Source: Lathyrus oleraceus | Taxonomy: Eukaryota > Streptophyta > Magnoliopsida > Fabales > Fabaceae | Direction of reading: 5' to 3' | Assembly (NCBI RefSeq): GCF_024323335.1 | Contig: NC_066579.1 | Location: forward strand, 237,139,475 to 237,203,474 | Length of the DNA: 64,000 bases | Position numbers and translations under genes: made by a program | Shown here: positions 1-10,247 of the stretch, in pieces | Position numbering within the stretch: the stretch's first letter is position 1 | Layout of the letters: the number at the start of each line of letters is the position of its first letter | Notes under the pieces: model-generated | What the model was told of the DNA's origin: nothing | The model's input: only the letters and a program-made list of their open reading frames with translations | Database searches by the model: none

Positions 1-1619
1 ATTTTTTATCGCATTGATTTTCCCCTGCTTTGGTAATATTATTTCGCCATGCAAAACTGGTGTGTCTTTCCTCCTTCAATTGTAGAGTGTCATCCCCTTA
101 AGCAGAAAGAGTTATTCTTTCTCATTCCCCACTGAGTTATTTCCTCATGGATGATTATTATTTTAGTGTCCTCCCCAGTTCTTTACCTGGATGGAACCAC
201 TCCCCTTGGGTTATATCCCCATTGGGTTGAGTCTTGTTTGACCGTTTCTTTCTAGTTCTTACCTAGATAGATCTTTTGGTCCCTGAGAGTTTATTATCCA
301 ATAACTGGTAATATTCTTCTTGTTATTGAGTACTTTACCTGTGCCCAGTAACCGGTAAAAGGTAATTTACTTCTTTGTTTTTCTCCAGCGGATTCGTTCT
401 CACGTTTCCCTAACAAGTCTATCCTTAATATGTTCATCCTAACTGATGGAGAATATTCTTCCTGTCTGGTTTTCTACCCAATAACCACGTAGTTGTAATT
501 CCTATTTCCCCAGAAGAGTTCATCCTTGATATGTTCACTTTAATCAATGACGGTAGTCGTAACTCATATTTGCAGTCTTCTACCCAGTAATTGGTAGATA
601 TAAATCCTATTCTCCCCTTTGAGTCTATCTTTGATATGTTCATCTTAAGAGATGACAAATATTCTCTCCCTTTGGTATTCTACCCAGTACCTGGTAGTTG
701 TAATCCCTATTTATCCCCGACAGTCTATCCTTGATATGTTTACCCTAACCTGTAACGAATATTCTTCCTCATTCCCCTGGTAGTTGATCCTTGATATGTT
801 CATCTTAACTGATGAAGGATATTAACCCTTTGAGTTTATCCTTGATATGTTCACTTTAATCAGTGATGAATACTCTCTTTGGTCTTCTTCCCAGTAGCAG
901 GTAGTTCTAAATCCTATTTGATTTCTTTTCCCAGTAGGTCATTCTTACCCAGTAACCGGTAATGAATATGCCTAATTTTTCTCAGCGAGTCAACCTTGAT
1001 ATGTTTACCCTAACCGGTAACGCATGTCTCTCTGTTGGAGTATAATATCTTCTTACCCAGTAATCGGTAATAGATGATATATCTCCTTTTACTCATGTGT
1101 TAAAGTTTTTCTTCCCTAGTTAAGTCTTGTTTCATATTTCTTAATGAAATCAAATCCCCTTTTGCATGAGTATTTCAGCTTTGTTATGATTTACGCATTT
1201 CTTCAGTAGGTATTTCTTGCTGTATTGGTGTTATTCCGATATATGCAAATTCTTTTTTTCCCCAGTCTGAGTCTTTCAACTGATTTATGTTCGTGGAAAA
1301 TCCTCTTGTGTCTCCCAGCAGTTTTCAAGTTGTAGCCTGGCCTACACACATCTTTTATCCCAGAGTCTTTGTTTACTCAGTGAGTTTTCCTTATGGAATG
1401 CATTATGCTCCTGTAAATTTTCAGTGTCTCCGGATTCTTTTCCTTTGTGGAAATATATCCCCCACAAAGATTATTTTAACATTCATTTCATATGCATCAT
1501 GAGGTCTCTTAGGGACCAATTTTTTTTCTTGATGTTGTTATTTAAGTCCATCCTACTGAGTTCATACAAAGATTTTAACCTTCACATCCTTGGGTAGAAG
1601 GTCCTTAAATAGGAGCAGT
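1..1619 (+). repeat. 3' untranslated repeat region of a plus-strand Ogre-like element
   Basis: This is the non-coding stretch between integrase and the 3' LTR of an Ogre-like element whose coding part lies left of the window. From 1 to about 1080 a degenerate unit of roughly 60-105 bp recurs about seven times. It is recognised by the words TTGATATGTT and ACCCAGTAA, each next to a short inverted repeat. The same units occur in reverse orientation at 36900-37900, the equivalent place in Ogre-2, which fixes the orientation here. Repeats in this hypervariable 3' region are known for Ogre elements and can seed satellite DNA. From about 1090 to 1600 I see only AT-rich unique sequence. No credible protein gene is present. 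Confidence 0.8.
1608..1619 (+). other. Polypurine tract of the plus-strand Ogre-like element
   Basis: The purine-rich AATAGGAGCAGT lies immediately before the LTR start TGTAAGTCCCC. It is a variant of the AGGGGCAGC tract found at the same place in Ogre-2 (36431) and the nested element (7393). It would prime plus-strand DNA synthesis. Confidence 0.75.
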
Positions 1620-3656
1620 TGTAAGTCCCCAATTTTGACCCTACATTCCTCATGCTATCTCGTCATTTGGACTGGCTTTAGGATCACACCTTGGCATCCT
1701 CCTTACCCTTGGGTCATTGGGTTTTCATTGGGAGAGATCACCAAGCACTATTTTATTGTATCATACTTTATTTTCTTTTGTTTACTAATCAAAAAACAAA
1801 AAAATATGTCTATGTGTAGCTTTGTTTCTTTTGTAGGTAGTATGTGTGCCCACATGTGTCTCATCAAGCTCACAACTAGTGTTTGAGACCCTCAATGCAA
1901 AGAGATCAGTCAAGCAAGGGTTCACATTGGTTCTAAGCATCATATAGGCTTCCCCATGTTCTTTATTTGCCCATTTGATCAATAATTCATCAAGAGTTTG
2001 AAGCTTGTTTGCCTTGGAAGCCCTATTTCATCTGGGTATCTTGTGTGACTTCCTCAGCAAATGTCTTCATCAATTGATCAAATATTTCAAGGGATACTTC
2101 ATCATACATCATATCAAGCATATATGACCCTCCATGAGTCCCAAAGAGGTTCAAGGAGGTTGACCAGAGAAAGTCAACTGGTCAAAACTGGGGTTCCCTA
2201 GACCCTATCTCCTACAATTTTTGTCATATGAAAATGATTCCAAGAGAAACGTTATTCTTTATAACATTCCAAAAAACATTCATATTGGCATCAAGAGCTA
2301 ATTTGGCTTGGAAAGTCATTTTGTATGGTGAAATATTATAGGTCATTTTGTTTGTGCCCTAGTTAGGAGTTCAACTTCCAAGGACCATAACTTTCTCAAT
2401 TTTTATGATATGAATGCCATACAAGTTTAATGATAAATTTCAAGATGTTTTATCCAACTTTTATTCTTTGAGAAATGTCAAATTCAACTTGCAAGGGAAT
2501 GTGCCAAGAGGAAACATTATAGGTCATTTTGAGCCATTACCATTGAACAAGCAATTTTCCTCAACTTCTAAAATTTATAACTTCCTCACGCCAAATACAA
2601 ATTATGTCAAATTTTATGACGAAATTGAAGAGGAATGGAAGAGATACAACTTTGGTGAAGAGACCATTTTCATTTGGAGCTCATAGCAAACATTATTCAA
2701 GGTGGAAAAAGTGGTCATTTGACTTTGTACTTAGAAATTTTTTGACCATGTTTGATTTCTACAACTTCCACCTCAAAATTCATCATGATCCAATCTCCAA
2801 ATAGGAAAGTGTTAAACATAAATTTTTTCCCCCTTGATGTCACCTTTCCAAATCATCCAGGATCACTTCATTTGGACAAGAATTGAGGGATTTGCACATG
2901 TTTCCTTTGTTGGGTTTGTTTTGGCAACGTTTGCACTCAAATGATTAATTCTTTTTGCATGCTTCCATGTGATGACTTCAGTATCAAATGTACACTAATT
3001 GGAAGTGGATTGCATCATCGGTTGGGCCTAATTCAATGTCCATGCACCCATGCACAACATTGTTATATTTGGTCAATTTTCAAATTGTGCAAAACTGAAC
3101 TCCATAGCCTATAAATACAAGTGCATCTCTTCAGAAATGACACACGCATTGCCCAAGCCTTGCGAAGCTAACTCAGAACCCTACTCTATAGAATTCCTTA
3201 AAGATTTCTTTGAAATCGAGTTTGAATTTCTCCTTCTGTTTTGGGATTCAGACTCCAAGGATTCATTTCCATTTTCATCTCAATTAATCACTACAAGCAA
3301 GATGAGGAAGAATCAAGTGGATTCACATTGAGATCAAGCCAAATAACTGCTACCCGAAGGTGATTTTTCCAAAACTTCAAGCCTCCGATTCTCTCTCAAT
3401 TCTCCAATATTCTCTTTATTTATTAGTTGTCTGAAGAAATACCAATATAGGCAACAAGATTGAGTTGCTTTGAGGTCAAATCGAAGCAACTCAGATCGTG
3501 TACCTCAAAATTCAATTCCTTGTATCTCTCAATATATTTGGAATTGGACAAAATTGAGGCCAAATTCAAGATCCTGAGCTTTTTCTCTTTAAAATAGTGT
3601 CCTTACTTTTTATTTTCTTGATGGTTGAGGGTGGACCAGCCCGGTGAGGTCCACCG
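1620..3656 (+). mobile_element. 3' LTR of plus-strand Ogre-like element, first fragment
   Basis: The LTR begins TGTAAGTCCCCAATTTTGACC and aligns by eye with about the first 2.0 kb of the solo LTR at 48381-53054. It stops abruptly at the Copia A LTR, inside a segment (GGTGAGGTCCACCG) that continues uninterrupted in the solo LTR near 50400. The continuation of this LTR is probably 31294-31789 and then 56761-57102. No gene is seen in it; short open frames such as the one at 3050-3331 lack any recognisable domain. Confidence 0.85.
3110..3117 (+). promoter_or_regulatory. TATA box of Ogre-like LTR promoter
   Basis: TATAAATA lies at the position that matches the TATA boxes of the minus-strand Ogre LTRs (29786, 34906, 55534). 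Transcription would start about 30 bp downstream, leaving a U3 of about 1.5 kb and a long R-U5. Confidence 0.6.
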
Positions 3657-4660
3657 TGTAAGAACAAAATTAGTTCTACAATAGAATTCCAGGATTTTGA
3701 TGATAACAAAGGATGAAACCAAAAATGGCACCCTAACGAAAATTCTCTAAGTGTGCAGGACTCTGAACAGCAACAAAGGAATCTGATCGCTCTATCAGAT
3801 ACAAACGTTGATCAGATACAAAGTACTAGAAGATCAGAAGCATCTGAAGAAAAAGTATGCTCTAGTAGTTCTGACTCTAAGCAAAACAAGACAGTAGAAA
3901 GACCAGAAGCTCTAAACTTCCACTGGACTTAGTTCTGATGATCTAGAAGACCAGTACTCTTAGAAGCTCTGATGCAACCTCAACACAATCTCCTTCTGAC
4001 ACAGAAACTCCGAGATAACAAAGACTCTGATGAAGATTCTCCAAATCCAGAAAGAGTAACGGAAAAAATTTCTTCAAATGGAAAGGAAGTATATTTAGAA
4101 AGAAATTATTCAGGGAGACAAATTGGTTATGGCAAGAAACACAGAAGTAATGACATTGAATGCTCATCAAAGGCCAATATTCTGTCATCACTCCAACGGT
4201 CCTTTCACCACTATATAAAGGACAGCCTACCGCATTGAGAGATACACAATAACACACAGAAAATTCTTTACATTCTCTCTCAAAACCTTTCACGAGCTGT
4301 TGCTCATACGTGAAAACACTTGCTTGATTACTCTGCTGTAATATTCACTTACTCTTAGAAGCACTCTTTATTATATACTTATTTTGCTACATTGCTTTTG
4401 TTCCTCAAGTGACTCTGCGCAGTCTGTATACTTGGGAGGACTAAGAGATCACTCTCTTAGACGTTTGGTTGTATTAATCTTTCAAGATTAGTGGATTAAG
4501 TCCTTTTTGAAGGCGAAATCACCTTGGCCGGGTGGACTGGAGTAACTTTGTGTTATAAGCGAACCAGTATAAAATTCTGTGTGTTCTTACTTCTAAAAAA
4601 GAATTTATTTTCTAAAAGAATTCAACCCCCCCCCCCCCTTTCTTGTTTTTCTCACCTTCA
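3657..4660 (+). repeat. 5' LTR of Copia A
   Basis: The 1004-bp LTR starts TGTAAGAACAAAATTAG and ends CTCACCTTCA, one base before the primer binding site. A run of 13 cytosines at about 4626-4638 lies just before the end; pyrimidine-rich LTR ends of this kind are typical of the SIRE/Maximus group. The left boundary is exact because the flanking Ogre LTR sequence is uninterrupted in the solo LTR copy. Confidence 0.88.
4212..4219 (+). promoter_or_regulatory. TATA box of Copia A LTR
   Basis: TATATAAA followed by AGGACAGCC lies about 555 bp into the LTR. It is the best core-promoter match in the LTR; the transcript would start near 4245. Confidence 0.6.
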
Positions 4661-4661
4661 G

Positions 4662-4674
4662 TTGGTATCAGAGC
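4662..4674 (+). other. Primer binding site of Copia A (initiator Met tRNA)
   Basis: TTGGTATCAGAGC follows the LTR by one base. TGGTATCAGAGC is complementary to the 3' end of plant initiator methionine tRNA, the usual primer of this lineage. Confidence 0.9.
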
Positions 4675-4730
4675 TTCAGCTCTGTTATTGATTTTCTAAT
4701 CAAACACTTAACAGTGTAGAGAGATCCAGA

Positions 4731-5463
4731 ATGAGAAAAACTATGGCCAACACCAATGAAAGAGACAGTTACAACGCTAAGCCTCCAGTCTTTGATGGAG
4801 AGAGATTCGATTGCTGGAAAGATAGAATTGAAAGTTTCTTTCTGGGATATGATGTTGATCTCTGGGACATTGTCACAATTGGATACAAACCTCCTGTAAC
4901 AGATGCTGGAATTGCCGTTCCCAGAAGTAAAATGACAGATGATCAGAAGTGCGAATTCAAGAATCATCACAAAGCCAGAACGATACTTCTCAATGCCATA
5001 TCCTACAATGAGTATGAAAAAATCACCAACAGGGAAACAACTAAAGATGTACTCGACTCTCTGAGGATGACTCATGAAGGAAACTCTCAAGTCAAAGAAA
5101 CAAAGGCTCTGCCTCTAATCCAAAAATGTGAAGCCTTCGAAATGGAGGATGATGAAGCTGTAGAGGTAATGTTTTTTAGATTCCAAACTCTTATTGCAGG
5201 TCTCAAAGTGCTAGACAAAGGATACACAACTGCAGACCACGTCAAAAAGATAGTCAGAAGCTTGCCAAAGAAGTGGAGACCCATGGTCACTTCCTTAAAG
5301 CTATCAAAGGATCTGAACAACATCATCCTTGAAGAGCTTGTCAGCTCACTCAGAAGCCATGAGATAGAACTGGAGGAAGATGAGCCTCAGAAGAAGATCA
5401 AGTCTGTAGCATTAAAGTTCAGATCTGAAAGGCGCAAGTCTGACAGAAACAAATCCTTCCAGG
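4731..5463 (+). pseudogene. Copia A gag, N-terminal part
   Basis: This is the capsid-type part of a copia Gag. It starts at an ATG 57 bases after the primer site; a second in-frame ATG follows four codons later. Recognisable family features are the early F-D-G-x-R/N-F-x-x-W-K pattern, a long helical region and a charged C-terminal stretch rich in E and K (UBN2/gag-type domain). The frame is open up to the insertion of the Tat-type element at 5464, where the reading continues meaninglessly into the LTR. The authentic continuation starts at 14858 in the same frame. It is therefore disrupted only by the nested insertion. Confidence 0.85.
5459..5463 (+). repeat. Target site duplication, left copy
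   Basis: CCAGG immediately precedes the nested LTR and is repeated exactly at 14853-14857. Both lie in the Copia A gag reading frame. Confidence 0.93.
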
Positions 5464-7392
5464 TGTCATACGGTGAACTGACTTGGTGTGTTTTTGCTTT
5501 GGAAAGCAAATGTCGCGGATAGCAAGAGTCGCCACCGACTTTTCTTTTATCCCATAAGGAAAGGTGGAAAAGAACAGGAAATACCTTAATTAGATTTTGG
5601 GTTCGGGAGGTACATTATACAAAGGGAAGGTGTTAGCACCCTTTGTATCCATGGTTATCCATGGGCTCTTAATTGCTAGATCACTTATGTTTTTTTGAAA
5701 AAGTGTTTGTGAATTGCTTAAAAAAATGTTTTGAAAAGAGAGTTTAACTTTGTAATGATTCTTGTACGAATGTATACAAAGTATTTATCTCGTTTAATTT
5801 TGAAAGCGGTTTAGAAAAATATAACGTGGCAATGATTCTAGTACGAATGTATACCAAGTGGTGATTTTCTAGTATTTGCAAAGTGTGAGGTATGGAAAAT
5901 GTTTTAGGTTGTGAGCCAGCAATTAAGAGTTATACCCACCCAAGGTCTTTATGGGCATTTCCTATCCTTATGCGGGTAAAACTGTCCTTACTATTGAGAA
6001 GTAAGTAGTCTTATCCCTTTGGATGTAAAAGGGTCATCGTAGGGTCATCGATTGGTCATTGAAGGCAACATTTGTAAGGATACCTTAGCATTCGGAGGGA
6101 CGATCATCATTTAACCGTAGGCTACACCGAAGGGTCATCGAGGGACAAAATCATATATTCGAAGGCAACATCCGAGGGACTATGATTTATTTTATAGGGA
6201 TATGATGATTTAATCGAAGGGTCTTTGCTAAGTATATCCCCATATTCGCGGGACATGACCGTAATACCGTAATACCGTAAGGCAATAAAGAGAGGTCCAA
6301 GATCACATATTCAAAGGCAATATTTTACAATCAATTAGGTAGTTGTAATCAATTAGGTAATTAGGTCCACATTATAATCAATTAGGTAATTAGGGTGAAT
6401 CTCCACAAGGGTATCCCACAAATAAAGTGGAATACCTAGCAAGCTACCTTCTCCGGGAGTATGTGAACCCTTACAAAATTCAGCAAACAGGTCAGAATAC
6501 CAAATCAGGGCGCGGTCAAGAGTTGCACCCAACAAAAGGCATCACAACAGAAATAGTGTTAGGCAAATACTGCATGGTTACAATAAAACAGATCAGATAA
6601 GCAAGAATCAGAACGAAAAGAATCAACGACTGTCACGTTCGCTTCTGCCTCGCCTAGCGATGGCTTAGCGAATGCTCGCTACATGCTCGCTTAGCGATGT
6701 GCTAGCGAGCGGCTGCGGGTTCTGGTTTTAATAACAGTACAATTCCAGAAAGCTCCAAACCCTATGGCATCCATTACAGAGATTACATGGTTAAACATTC
6801 AAGATATTCATAATACTTAAATTCACATGCAAAACTTAAGATATTTTTATAAATTCAATCATAATGCCAATGCAAATTAAGAACATAAAGCGGTAATAGT
6901 AATGCAAACCTGTTCGCAATTGAATTTCAACCTTGAATTGGCAAGTCACTCTTAGGGTTTGCGCCGGATTGAGTTGGGCGGAGGTAACCTTGGTGCAGAT
7001 GAGTTTCCTTCAGGGTTTCCTTTAGGGTTGCTCTGAATTCTCTGGGTTAGCCTCCAGGGTTTGCTGTGCCTTCTCTCTCTCTCCCGTTTTTGTTTTCCTT
7101 TTTTTTGACTGAAGTGTTGGTATTTATAATGCTTTTTCGTGACCTAATGGGCTCAGAATGAGGCCCAGAATTTTCTGGTATTCGCAAGCTTCGCTAGGCG
7201 AGTGGCGTAGCGAAGGGTTCGCTAGGCGAAGGAGTTGCTCGCCTAGCGAGCATGCCAGTTTGGGCCATTTTCTGGATTTGGCCATCTGTGAGTTGGGTCT
7301 TTGTTCCTTTAAGATCAATGCTTTAAAAAAATAAGTTGGAGTGCCTTAAAAAATGCCTTGTAACATTAACGGGCAAATTTTGGGGTGCAACA
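5464..7392 (-). repeat. 3' LTR of the nested Tat-type element
   Basis: The LTR runs, on the plus strand, from TGTCATACGG to GGGTGCAACA. It holds a TATA box (7121-7128, minus), a cluster of GC-rich short hairpins upstream of it (about 7183-7252) and a second cluster downstream (about 6650-6711). A copy of the primer-site core lies at 5525-5534. No gene is present; short frames such as 6353-6535 and 7124-7318 recur in the other LTR only because the LTRs are copies. Confidence 0.93.
7121..7128 (-). promoter_or_regulatory. TATA box in 3' LTR of the nested element
   Basis: TATAAATA on the minus strand, followed by a pyrimidine-rich leader on the plus strand (CTCTCTCTCTCCC region). It is identical to 14581-14588 in the 5' LTR. 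Confidence 0.6.
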
Positions 7393-7405
7393 GCTGCCCC
7401 TGTTC
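7393..7405 (-). other. Polypurine tract of the nested element
   Basis: On the minus strand AACAGGGGCAGC abuts the LTR start TGTTGCACCCC. The same AGGGGCAGC core occurs in Ogre-2. Confidence 0.85.
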
Positions 7406-7559
7406 AATTTTCTGAAACCTGAGGAGTTAGATTGGCCTGTGTGCCATTCGTGACTTGGAAGGTTGAAGGGGATTGAACACAAAAGCCCAAAAATTTGCCC
7501 TTGCTAATCACCGGTTAGTCTTGATGGAGATGGGCTTAAAGATGCCATCCAGGAAGTTT

Positions 7560-8440
7560 GATGATGAGAGCTTCAGATTGCGTCGTACGTTAGACCAATT
7601 TGAAGACATGGATGGCACACCGGGTCGTACGCTAGACCGTATAGTGGGTCATAATAGGGTGCGCTGAACCTGATGAGACAAGTATCAGAATGGGTCATAC
7701 GCTGCTGAGGATAAAGGATCAGAATGGATCGTACGCTAGATCGTATCTGATTTGCAGAATGAACCGTCCGTTAGGCTGCATCTGGAGAGGTAAAGATCAA
7801 AATGGATCGTACGTTAGATCGTATCTGAGTAGCAGACTGAGTCGTCCATTAGGCTGGTGACTTCTCTGTGGATGAAAGATCAGAATGGATCATACACTAG
7901 ATCGTATCTGAGTTGCAGAATGAGCCATCCGTTAGGCTGTACCTGATGATGAAAGGGGTAGTCATACGCTAGACTACGCTTCAGAATGTACCGTACGCTA
8001 GGTAGCATCTGAGGGGATGAACATCCAAATGGGTCGTACGCTAGACCGTCTCTGAGCAGCAGAACGAGCCGTCCGTTAGGTTGTATCTGATGATGAATGG
8101 GGTAGTCATACGCTAGACTACGCTTCAGAATGTACCATACGCTAGGTAGCATCTGAGGGGATGAACATCCAAATGGGTCGTACGCTAGACCGTCTCTGAG
8201 TTGCAGAATGAGCCGCACGTTAGGCTGTATCTGAAGAAGAAAGTAGTCGTATGCTAGACTACACCTCGGAATGTACCGTACGCGGGGCAGCATCTGAGGA
8301 TTTGAAGGTCCAACTGGGTCGTACATTAGACCGTATTGGAGTAGTTGAAGGTCAGAATGGATCGTACGTTAGATCATATCTGAGTTGAAGGAGTCATATG
8401 TTGAGCTGAGTCAGAATGAACCATACGCTAGGCTATATCT
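7560..8440 (-). repeat. Array of about 22 short hairpins with a conserved loop and covarying stems
   Basis: In the 3' untranslated region of the nested element the core GTACGCTA (variants ATACGCTA, GTACGTTA, GTCCGTTA) recurs about 22 times, each time inside an inverted repeat. The stem differs between units but always matches: GGTC/GACC (7623, 8031, 8176, 8316), GATC/GATC (7733, 7804, 7887, 8359), AGCC/GGCT (7922, 8210), GTAGTC/GACTAC (7958, 8102, 8244) and TACC/GGTA (7988, 8132). Between 7958 and about 8330 four hairpins form a higher-order unit of 142-144 bp. A 148-codon open frame on the minus strand (7880-8326) follows from the repeat being a multiple of three and has no known domain. Confidence 0.85.
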
Positions 8441-9429
8441 GATAGTATTTGTATATGTTGTATTTGCAATGAATATCTGGGGTGGGCTTAAAGATGCCAC
8501 CATCAGAGTGCTTGTCGGAATGAATGTCCATATGGATTGTATCTGAGAGATGTAGTTAAATCTTGAATGTAATTGATAAAGATGTCCGTCTGAATGGACC
8601 TTTGTTTTGACTGTATCAGGAGGATAATTAACCTGGAAAAAAAGTTAGCCTCATGCCATGTCATGATGCATGAGATGTTTTATGCTTTCGAAAATAAATG
8701 CGAACAATGTATGCGTGCGTATGCTGTGAAATGATGTAATGAATGAATTATGCATGAGGAGTTTTTCCAGGGGAAAATAAATCCTGAGATTCCGGTCGGA
8801 GACATTCGTGTGGATGACCCTTTCTCAACTGGGGGTATTTGATTTCTGTTTGATGGTAGGAATATTCAACAGAGCCTGGCTGGGGATAGAAGAGATGACC
8901 AGTCTGTCTAGTGATGCCAATTTCTTCTAGGGAGTAACTGGTTTTTGCTGGGGAATAGAATTAGCAACCGGATCCATTGGAAAGCATGGTTAGACCTTAT
9001 CCTCGATCCCGAAGTCTTGTAGTAATTGCTATTTCCGTTTTATGTATGCATTTTGATAAACATCGATCATATTCAAATGCATATATCAATTCAAATTAAA
9101 TCAATGGACGTTTACGCAAACAAAACAGCGAAAGTCAAACAAAAGCATCTTTTTGGAAATGATATTGTATTGATTTTGAAAGAGGGCCTATAAACAGGCA
9201 ATTTGAATACACGGGGACAGAAATCCTAGTAAGAGGAAATTGTCGAGAACATAAAGAAAAAGCTATGAAGGAAAAGTCCTATTGATTTTAATTCTGCTAC
9301 TGTCATTATGTCTTCAAGCATCTCATCTCCTGCTGTCGGATGAAGTGATTGGCTTGTTCAGTCCCTTGAACTTGGATGCAGCTGTCTGAGAACGAGACAT
9401 AGTCATACGCTTTTAATCCCTAATTTTTG
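8441..9429 (-). other. 3' untranslated spacer of the nested element, no gene seen
   Basis: This is AT-rich non-coding sequence between integrase and the hairpin array. Around 8650-8760 there are several ATGATGCATGA-like words, also seen in Ogre leaders. Nothing codes for a recognisable protein. Confidence 0.6.
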
Positions 9430-9604
9430 CCTGGACCGCCTTTTTAGGTTTTCAGTCCACCAGGATACCCTTTTTTTGCCCAAGCCGCCTTTTCAGGTTT
9501 TCGACTTGCCGGGTGTACATTTTTATATGTTTATCCCTAATTTTTGCCCGAACCCTTTTGGTTCGCCGGGATGCCCTTACTTTTGCCTAGGTACGTCGAC
9601 CTAG
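9430..9604 (-). repeat. Four tandem stem-loops just after integrase of the nested element
   Basis: Four units each begin with TTTTGCC and end with a C/G-rich tail (usually CGGG). Their inverted repeats differ: CCTGGAC with GTCC-AC-CAGG (9430-9464), CAAG/CTTG (9481-9508), CGAACC/GGTTCG with a 5-base loop (9549-9565) and CTAGGT/ACCTAG with a 6-base loop (9587-9604). The first two share the loop core CGCCTTTT..AGGTTTTC, as do two of the three units downstream of Ogre-2 integrase (39223-39371). They lie within 190 bp of the integrase stop codon. Confidence 0.75.
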
Positions 9605-9614
9605 CGGGTCTTTT

Positions 9615-10247
9615 TTATGCGTAGTATTTTTTAACTATGTCCGCGTTCACAGGATGCGGGAAGTCTTCGCCATCCATTGTAGCAAGTATCATGGCTCCAC
9701 CAGAGAATACCTTCTTAACTACAAATGGCCCTTCGTATGTGGGAGTCCATTTGCCCCTGGGATCACTTTGTGGTAGAATGATACGCTTGACCACCAAGTC
9801 GCCAATTTGATACACCTGTCTCTTGACCTTTTTGTTGAATGCCTGGGTCATGCGCTTCTGATATATCCGTCCATGACAAACAGCCGCAAGTCTCTTTTCA
9901 TCAATCAAATTTATCTGATCGAGTCGAGTCTGAACCCATTCATCCTCGTCTAAACCTGCCTCTTTCATAATTCTTAGAGAGGGAATCTGAACTTCCACTG
10001 GTAAAACAGCTTCCATTCCGTAGACTAAAGAGAAAGGCGTTGCCCCTGTCGAAGTGCGCACTGAAGTGCGATAACCATGAAGAGCAAAGGGTGACATCTC
10101 ATGCCAGTCTTTGTATGTTACTGTCATCTTTTGTATGATCTTCTTAAGATTCTTATTAGCAGCTTCTACGGCGCCATTCATCTTTGGCCGGTACGGAGAA
10201 GAGTTATGGTGTTTTATTTTGAACTGCGTGCAGAGTTCAGTAATCAT
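9615..10247 (-). pseudogene. Integrase, C-terminal part (nested element)
   Basis: This 210-codon frame covers the end of the integrase core and its C-terminal domain. It opens at the segment before the third catalytic residue (motif SSPYRPKMNGAVEAANKN, with the catalytic Glu in NGxxE) and ends with the GPF/Y-like module (GKWTPTYEGPFVV). The HHCC zinc finger and the first two catalytic Asp residues are missing because the sequence joins directly to RNase H remnants near 10245. The Ogre-1 protein at 17126-18754 is full length in comparison and has about 55-60% similar residues by eye. It cannot be a functional integrase alone. Confidence 0.85.

Noticed and set aside
3943..4293. Minus-strand 116-codon ORF in Copia A LTR
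   Set aside because: It overlaps the LTR promoter region and has no known domain; no counterpart in the other copia LTR.
7560..8440. CRISPR-like array of repeats and spacers
   Set aside because: Repeats are only about 8 bp conserved, spacers are themselves repeated, and the region is a plant retrotransposon 3' part. No cas genes exist here.
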